From assembly GCA_948144175.1 (NCBI GenBank), contig CANXME010002586.1, forward strand, positions 1-64,000: a DNA stretch of 64,000 bases, in the 5' to 3' direction. Below, in pieces: positions 59,301 through 64,000 of the stretch (its first letter is position 1; each line of letters starts with the position of its first letter). Origin of the DNA: Closterium sp. NIES-65. Taxonomy: Eukaryota; Streptophyta; Zygnematophyceae; Desmidiales; Closteriaceae. Both the position numbers and the translations under genes were made by a program. Below the pieces are notes generated by a model that ran no database searches, was not told the origin of the DNA, and was given only the letters and a program-made list of their open reading frames with translations.

Positions 59301-62300
59301 CACCACGCCACACCACATCACACCACGGGTGCATTGGAGGTGATGGAGAGGGTTAGGGGAATCAAGACAAAGGACACATGTTGATAGGAAGGCTTGAGCT
59401 GAGGCGTCACACGTTAAAGCAATGTCAACACTGAAACCATTAGAGGTGTCTCATTGTTCGATCAAAGCATTCGCAATGCGTTTGCGTGGCACTCACATGT
59501 CTCTTCTCCGCTGCGACTTGCTCCGTGACATCGTTCAAGCGGTTGTCACAGCGGCTCTTGAACATGATCTGCCCCGCACAGGGTAGCGCGCGACACACGC
59601 ATGCACAAACGCAGGGGGGGAATTGGACAGGCACACAGGAGCAGGGATTAAATAAAATGGACGGCTAGAGATGAGACATGTGTGCATGCAACCTGACAAG
59701 AAGACTGGTGACTGCCATTCTAGGACATGCAGAGCAATGGGATTGATGAAAGGACGAGCTGCATTGCATCTTATGAAGCGAGAGCAAATGGCATAATATG
59801 GTCGAATGGAATGGAGTGGCATGGAATGGCTAGAGCGGGCTGACGATCTCCTGCATCTTGACACGGTAGAAGTCAATCTTGCGCCTGTAGTCCGCTATCT
59901 GTAGCTCCGTCTCCCACACCTGCCCGTGCCAGCATGCGCACACCAGAAGGGGGGGGGGGAGGACATTCATGCACACACGGGGGCAGTCAAACAGACACGG
60001 GGACAGTCATGCACACAATCAACAGTGTTGGAAGAGTGAGCAAGAGAGTGTGAACGAGAGAGTGAGCAAGAGGGAGTGAGCGCGAGGGAGGCAGTGGGGC
60101 GGGGAGAAGAGGGTTGGACGGGCTGAGGGGCTGAGGCAGCAGCAACCAGCAAGCAAAGGAGTTCACAGAACCTCACAACACCAAGTTAATGTGTTCCTCC
60201 CCGTCAACCCCGCCCCATCCCCCTCACTCCCCCCTGCTTACCTTCTTCCCAATAAGGACATCTTACTGACCTTCTTCCCAATCTCCTCCGCCTCCTTGTG
60301 CTTGCTCTCAAGCTTCTCCCTTTCCTCCGCGTCCAGCTGAGCCACCTTCTCCGCCTCCAGGTCGGGCGCCTGGGAGCGGTACACGGGCCGGGATGCATCC
60401 ACGTCTCCTGCTTCTGCTGGCACTGGCATCTGCCCCACGCCCGTCAGCTGATGTGGGTGTGCGTGGGATTGTGGGGTGGGGTTATGCAGGTGGGGTGCAG
60501 TGGGTATGGAGTGCATTGTGAAGAGTTCTGTTCTCGCTTTCCTCTGGCACCGGCATCTGCCCCACGCCGTCAGCTGATGGGTGTGCGTGGGGTTGCGTGG
60601 TGGGCCACGGGCATGGGTTAGGTTGCTTGGGAGATGAAACATTTTAGGTTCTGATATCACAAGCTAAGGTTAAAACAAACAAACAAAAAGATATCCAGAT
60701 TTAGGAGAGAGGGAAATGAAGCAGATCAGGATGCACAGAGGGGGTGGGAAGGGGCGAGGGATGGGAGGGAGGACGCGAGGGAGGGAAGGAGGGTGGGATG
60801 GGACCGTTATGGAGGAGAAGAAGAAAGCGAAAGGCATGATATGGGCATAAGAAAAGGATTGGAAGGGGATTATTGACGCACCACTACTGTTGGTCGCTGT
60901 TGCTGCTGCTGCTGCTGCTCGGGTGTGCCACTCACTGCAGGCACGATACGGGAGGTGGTTGAAAGGATGATTCGCAGGGGGAACCGCGGATGAGGCAAGC
61001 AATGCACAAGAGCGCACCCAAAACCTACAGTGATCCAAACAGTGTCAAGGCACTACTACGACTAGCTGTCCTATGCTGATCCAAAATAGCATACACTCGT
61101 ATGGAGCATTGCACGAACATGTTCAGGCCTACAAGCACACGCGCACAGCAAGGCCTCACAGTATTCCATGCATGCCCCTTGCCCCCCCCCCCCCCCCCCC
61201 CAACGCACCTGGCTGGTGTCTCCAAGCAGTAACTGCTGGTGCACCAGCCCCACCTGCTGCACCAGCCCCACCTGCTGCACCCCCTCCTCCCTCCCCTCCC
61301 GGCCCAGCAGCAGCAGCAGCAGCAGTAGGGCCGGCTGCGCTGGCTGACACAGCGGCTGAAGCTGCAGCAGGCGCAGAAGAAGCAGCAGCGGGGGGTGGCA
61401 CCTGCTCGTCCAAGTGAATGCCCTGGGGCAGGGTGGGCGGCAGCTGTCGGCCCGCCTTCACATGGTTGATGAGGTACAGAGCGGTGCAGAGCTCTCGCAG
61501 GGTGAGCATGCCGTCCTTGTCCTGGTCTGCCATGTCCCACACCCGCTTCAGCACGTCTGGGAGGCGGGTGGGAAGAGGGAGGAGGAGAGGGGAGCGGAAC
61601 GGCAGAGTGATGGAGTCAGATGCCAAAGGGGAAGAGGTGACAGGGAGACAAGGGAAACAACGAGGAGTGGAGACAAGATAAGGAGCAAAATGGGAGGGGC
61701 GGAGGCAGTGGGTGGCAGAGGTAAGGGGGTAGTGGGGTGGGAAAGAGCCGGCCGGGAGGAGAGCTCACCGATAGGGACCTTGTAGCTCATCAGCAGCTTC
61801 CTCGCCTGCTCTCCTGTGATCTTCCCATCTCTATCCGTGTCCACCGCACTGAACACCTGTGCACAGCGCTGCACCTCTGCGACTGTGAGTCGGGGCCATG
61901 GCTGAGGGTCACCTGGAACCATCACATAACCCCCTCCTGTTGCCCCCCCTGCTGCTGCTGCTGCTCCCCCTGCTGTTGCTGCTGCCATCCCAGCAGCGAC
62001 AACAGCACCAGGAGCAGCAGCCGCAGGCACGATGGCTTGGCTTGGAACGAACTGCCCTGTTCCTGCCGCTCCTCCTACTGCAGCTGGGGCTGGGGCTGTG
62101 CCTGGGGGTTGCTTGGGCACCATGGCGTTAGAAACACCTCCTATAAGGAAAGCATTCAGGGACGCCTTTGCAATGTCGTCCGCTGTCCGTTTCACCTTTC
62201 CTCCTGCTCCCTCTGCCGTTACTGCTGCTCCTGGTGCGCCTGTGCTCACTCCACCTGCTCCTTTCTTGTCTGCATTCTGGACTGCTGCTGCTGCCTGCAT

Positions 62301-62557
62301 ACCAGGATCTGCAGCTCCTGAACTTGCTGCTGTGGGTTCAGAAGCAGCAGGCGCGGCAGGAGCAGCAGCCGGAGCAGGGGCGGGAGGAGGCTGCGCAATA
62401 GAGGACATGCTTTGGTCGGCAGCAGAGAGGCCGGCAGTGGTAGGTGCAGAAGGGGCAGCAGGGGCGGACGCGGCGGCAGCAGGTGCAGGTCCTTGGGATG
62501 GCATCCCCTCCCCTGCCGACTGCTGCTGTGGTGGTGGGAACGCCTGTTGTTGCTGTA

Positions 62558-62588
<31 letters not shown>

Positions 62589-63359
62589 CGACTGCTGTTG
62601 TTGTTGCTGCTGCAACTGCTGCTGCTGTTGCTGCAACTGATCCTGTTGCTGCTTAGCAGCCATCTGCTGCTGCAGCTGAATGGTCCCCATCTGCGCTTGC
62701 TGCTGCTGCTGCTGCAACGACTCCGGTACCTCCCGCCTCACAGGCGCACTAGTAGGCTGCACGGACTTGGACTTAACATCAAACGAACCAAACTCAGCGA
62801 AAACGTCTGACAGAGCGCCAGGCTGCTTCGGCTTCAATCCCGCTGCTGCTGCTGCGGCTGTCAATCCTCCCGAGCCTAGTCCTGCGCTGGAGGAGCCTAC
62901 GCTGAGGCCAGAAGGGAAGGAGGAGAGAGGCTGTGGGGCAGAAACGGCGCCTGGTCCCATCCCGGGACGAGTGGGAGTAGGCGACGGGCGTCGGGGTAGC
63001 TGGGGTGCTGCTGCTGCTCCTGCAGCAGATGGTGCAGCAACAGCAGGAGCAGCGGCAGCAACAGGTGCTGCAGCAGCGGCAACACCAGACGGAGCAGGAA
63101 CAGGGCCTCGAGCAGCAGGGAGGGCAGAAGCACCACCCGCAGGAGCAGCAGTGGCGGGGGATGGAGCAGTGGCAGGAGAAGGAGCTCCCGCGATGCGAGG
63201 AGGAGGGATCTGCGAGGCGGCAGGGCCGTTGAGCGCGGCGCGCACGAGGTCGGGGGTGAGGTCGCGGCCCGACTGCGCTACAGTGACAAGGCGCAGCGCG
63301 TTGAAGAACTCGGGGCGCGTGAGCGAGCCAGCCTGACGCACGTCCGAGTACTGCCACAC
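56384..63359 (-). CDS. EH1: EH/Pan1 (EPS15-like) protein of the TPLATE endocytic complex (5' end missing)
   Basis: Thirteen visible exons on the minus strand: 61769-63359, 61209-61556, 60882-60934, 60271-60447, 59845-59919, 59497-59568, 59167-59268, 58909-58986, 58635-58752, 58284-58352, 57337-57745, 57041-57107, 56384-56791; 1188 residues. The first exon starts inside EH domain 1 (VWQYSDVRQAGSLTRPEFFN, NGPAASQIPPPRI), so at least one exon lies past the right edge. A long Ala/Pro/Gln-rich linker with poly-Gln (62540-62720) leads to EH domain 2 with two EF-hand loops (DTDRDGKITGEQ, DQDKDGMLTLRE). Next come coiled-coil exons with KSRCDNRLNDVTEQVAAEKR, matching plant AtEH/Pan1, then DDDWDEFMDQ, an acidic tail and a Phe/Asp-rich end (FASGFDHHFDA). 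EH domains bind NPF motifs; TPLATE drives clathrin endocytosis at the plasma membrane. Echoes accompany at least four exons. Confidence 0.9.
57766..57915 (-). repeat. 5' echo of EH/Pan1 exon 11
   Basis: Minus strand TTCACAG|GCTTCTCAGTGG encodes FSVVRSRTDDLLGGEDDELA then PLIPLSP in frame, against FSVVRSRTDDLLGGDDDEPA PLIPLGP in the true exon (57337-57745). It then becomes Pro-rich and ends without donor. Confidence 0.92.
58195..58242 (-). repeat. 3' echo of EH/Pan1 exon 10
   Basis: Minus strand repeats TGTGATGATGACTGGGACGA to CCAAG|GTGAG (DDDWDEFMDQ plus donor) downstream of the true exon (58284-58352). Confidence 0.88.
58370..58460. repeat. GCATGCAT-rich simple repeat
   Basis: Several copies of GCATGCATGCA and CATGCATAC just upstream of the exon 10 acceptor; alternating purine-pyrimidine sequence. 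Confidence 0.8.
60545..60590 (-). repeat. 5' echo of EH/Pan1 exon 4
   Basis: Minus strand CAG|CTGACGGCGTGGGGCAGATGCCGGTGCCAGAGGAAAGCGAG repeats the exon 4 start (CTGACGGGCGTGGGGCAGATGCCAGTGCCAGCAGAAGC) with one base lost. Confidence 0.82.
62540..62720 (-). repeat. Poly-glutamine-coding CAG/CAA tract
   Basis: In-frame run of CAG and CAA codons within EH/Pan1 exon 1 of the visible set, encoding long Gln stretches broken by Leu and Ser. Confidence 0.95.
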
Positions 63360-64000
63360 CTGCAGGGATTGTGAGACAGACAGGGGGGTAGTGAGTGGCA
63401 AGGGTGGTGAGCCATGTTCAGATTCGGGTGAGGGAGCTCGCCTGACGCACGTCCAAGTACTGCACCTGTAGAGGGGCGGTTGCGGTTACAAACAAGGGGT
63501 TGCGTTAAGAGTGGTAGATTGCAGACAGGGAGTGGTGGTGAGGGTGGCAGATGACAGACCAGGGGGTAGTGTTAAGGGAGGTAGGGTGGAGAATGGACTC
63601 TGAGTCACGTTCAGATTCGGGTGAACGCGCCAGCCTGACGCAAACCCGAGTATTGTCACAGTTGCATAGGCGCGACGGTACGGATAGACGAGAGAGTACG
63701 ATGGCAGCGGGAACGGGTGTCGTGGTGAATGACAAGACGTGAGAAGTGGTGGATGGCGGATGAAGGAGTGGGGTAGAGACAGGGATGCATGACAAAGAAT
63801 GGCTGATATGAGCCCTCGAGAAGGACCGTTTGCATGCTCGCACGCTATCGCAAGCGACGCGACGCTGTCGCACACGATACGAGACTACCGCACACGAAAG
63901 AGATGTTATTTGGACGAATGGGAACAGGACGAGGGCACCGCCAGAGGTTGTGCCACGGTGATGCCGTTTTTTCAGAGTTAATGCCGTAAAGTATTCGCTG
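63360..64000 (-). other. Intron of EH/Pan1 with two exon echoes, reaching the window edge
   Basis: Upstream of the first visible exon. Minus-strand echoes near 63440-63475 (CTACAG|GTGCAGTACTTGGACGTGCGTCAGG) and 63625-63660 (CAATACTCGGGTTTGCGTCAGGCTGGC) resemble the exon start (GTGTGGCAGTACTCGGACGTGCGTCAGGCTGGC). No exon for the N-terminal half of EH domain 1 is visible, so it lies beyond 64000. Confidence 0.65.

Noticed and set aside
61737..63336. Several plus-strand Cys/Leu-rich frames opposite the EH/Pan1 exon
   Set aside because: Antisense of poly-Gln and poly-Ala coding sequence; the minus strand carries two EH domains.

Overview
The window is nuclear DNA of a green plant-lineage organism. 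Genes are cut by many GT-AG introns, use the standard code (TAG, TGA and TAA all end genes) and belong to streptophyte families: an ETR1-type ethylene receptor, a LOB/LBD transcription factor, an EH/Pan1 subunit of the TPLATE endocytic complex, an EFR3-type PI4-kinase anchor and a pectin acetylesterase. Tiny exons and the very large load of intronic tandem repeats suggest a streptophyte (charophyte) alga. A zygnematophyte such as Closterium is my guess, not something the sequence proves.

Layout. 1-1741: the 5' end of a minus-strand Ty3/gypsy-like retrotransposon (protease start, broken gag, primer-binding site, LTR). 1742-8345: no gene recognised; degenerate repeats, exon-like modules and a chain of minisatellites. 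8955-13885 (+): RCC1-repeat protein, 14 exons. 14929-21426 (+): MFSD5/MOT2-type molybdate transporter, 8 exons. 22211-27603 (-): CMS1 ribosome-biogenesis protein, 4 exons. 28114-34479 (-): EFR3-like protein, 12 exons. 35366-36799 (-): LBD protein, 3 exons. 37955-42187 (-): pectin acetylesterase with a very long repetitive N-terminus, 6 exons. 43767-45417 (+): small single-pass membrane protein, 3 exons. 46092-53143 (-): ETR1-type ethylene receptor, 6 exons. 54015-56007 (+): LptB-like ABC ATPase with a transit-peptide-like leader, 5 exons. 56384-63359 (-): EH/Pan1 protein, 13 visible exons, 5' end beyond the right edge. All exon models were built by hand from splice signals, reading-frame phase and recalled family sequence; phases are consistent throughout.

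The genes do not form one pathway; they are a sample of housekeeping and signalling genes. What unites the window is its architecture. Eight of the ten spliced genes carry 'exon echoes': partial copies of an exon plus its adjoining splice site, sitting in the neighbouring intron or just past the stop codon. Where I compared codons, echo and exon differ mostly at synonymous positions, so the copies were under protein-level selection for most of their divergence. Several minisatellites are built from the same exon/splice-site material, and a GAGTCGACTC palindrome flanked by T and A runs, whole or as a half, sits at echo junctions in three genes. This echo system is the most unusual content of the window.
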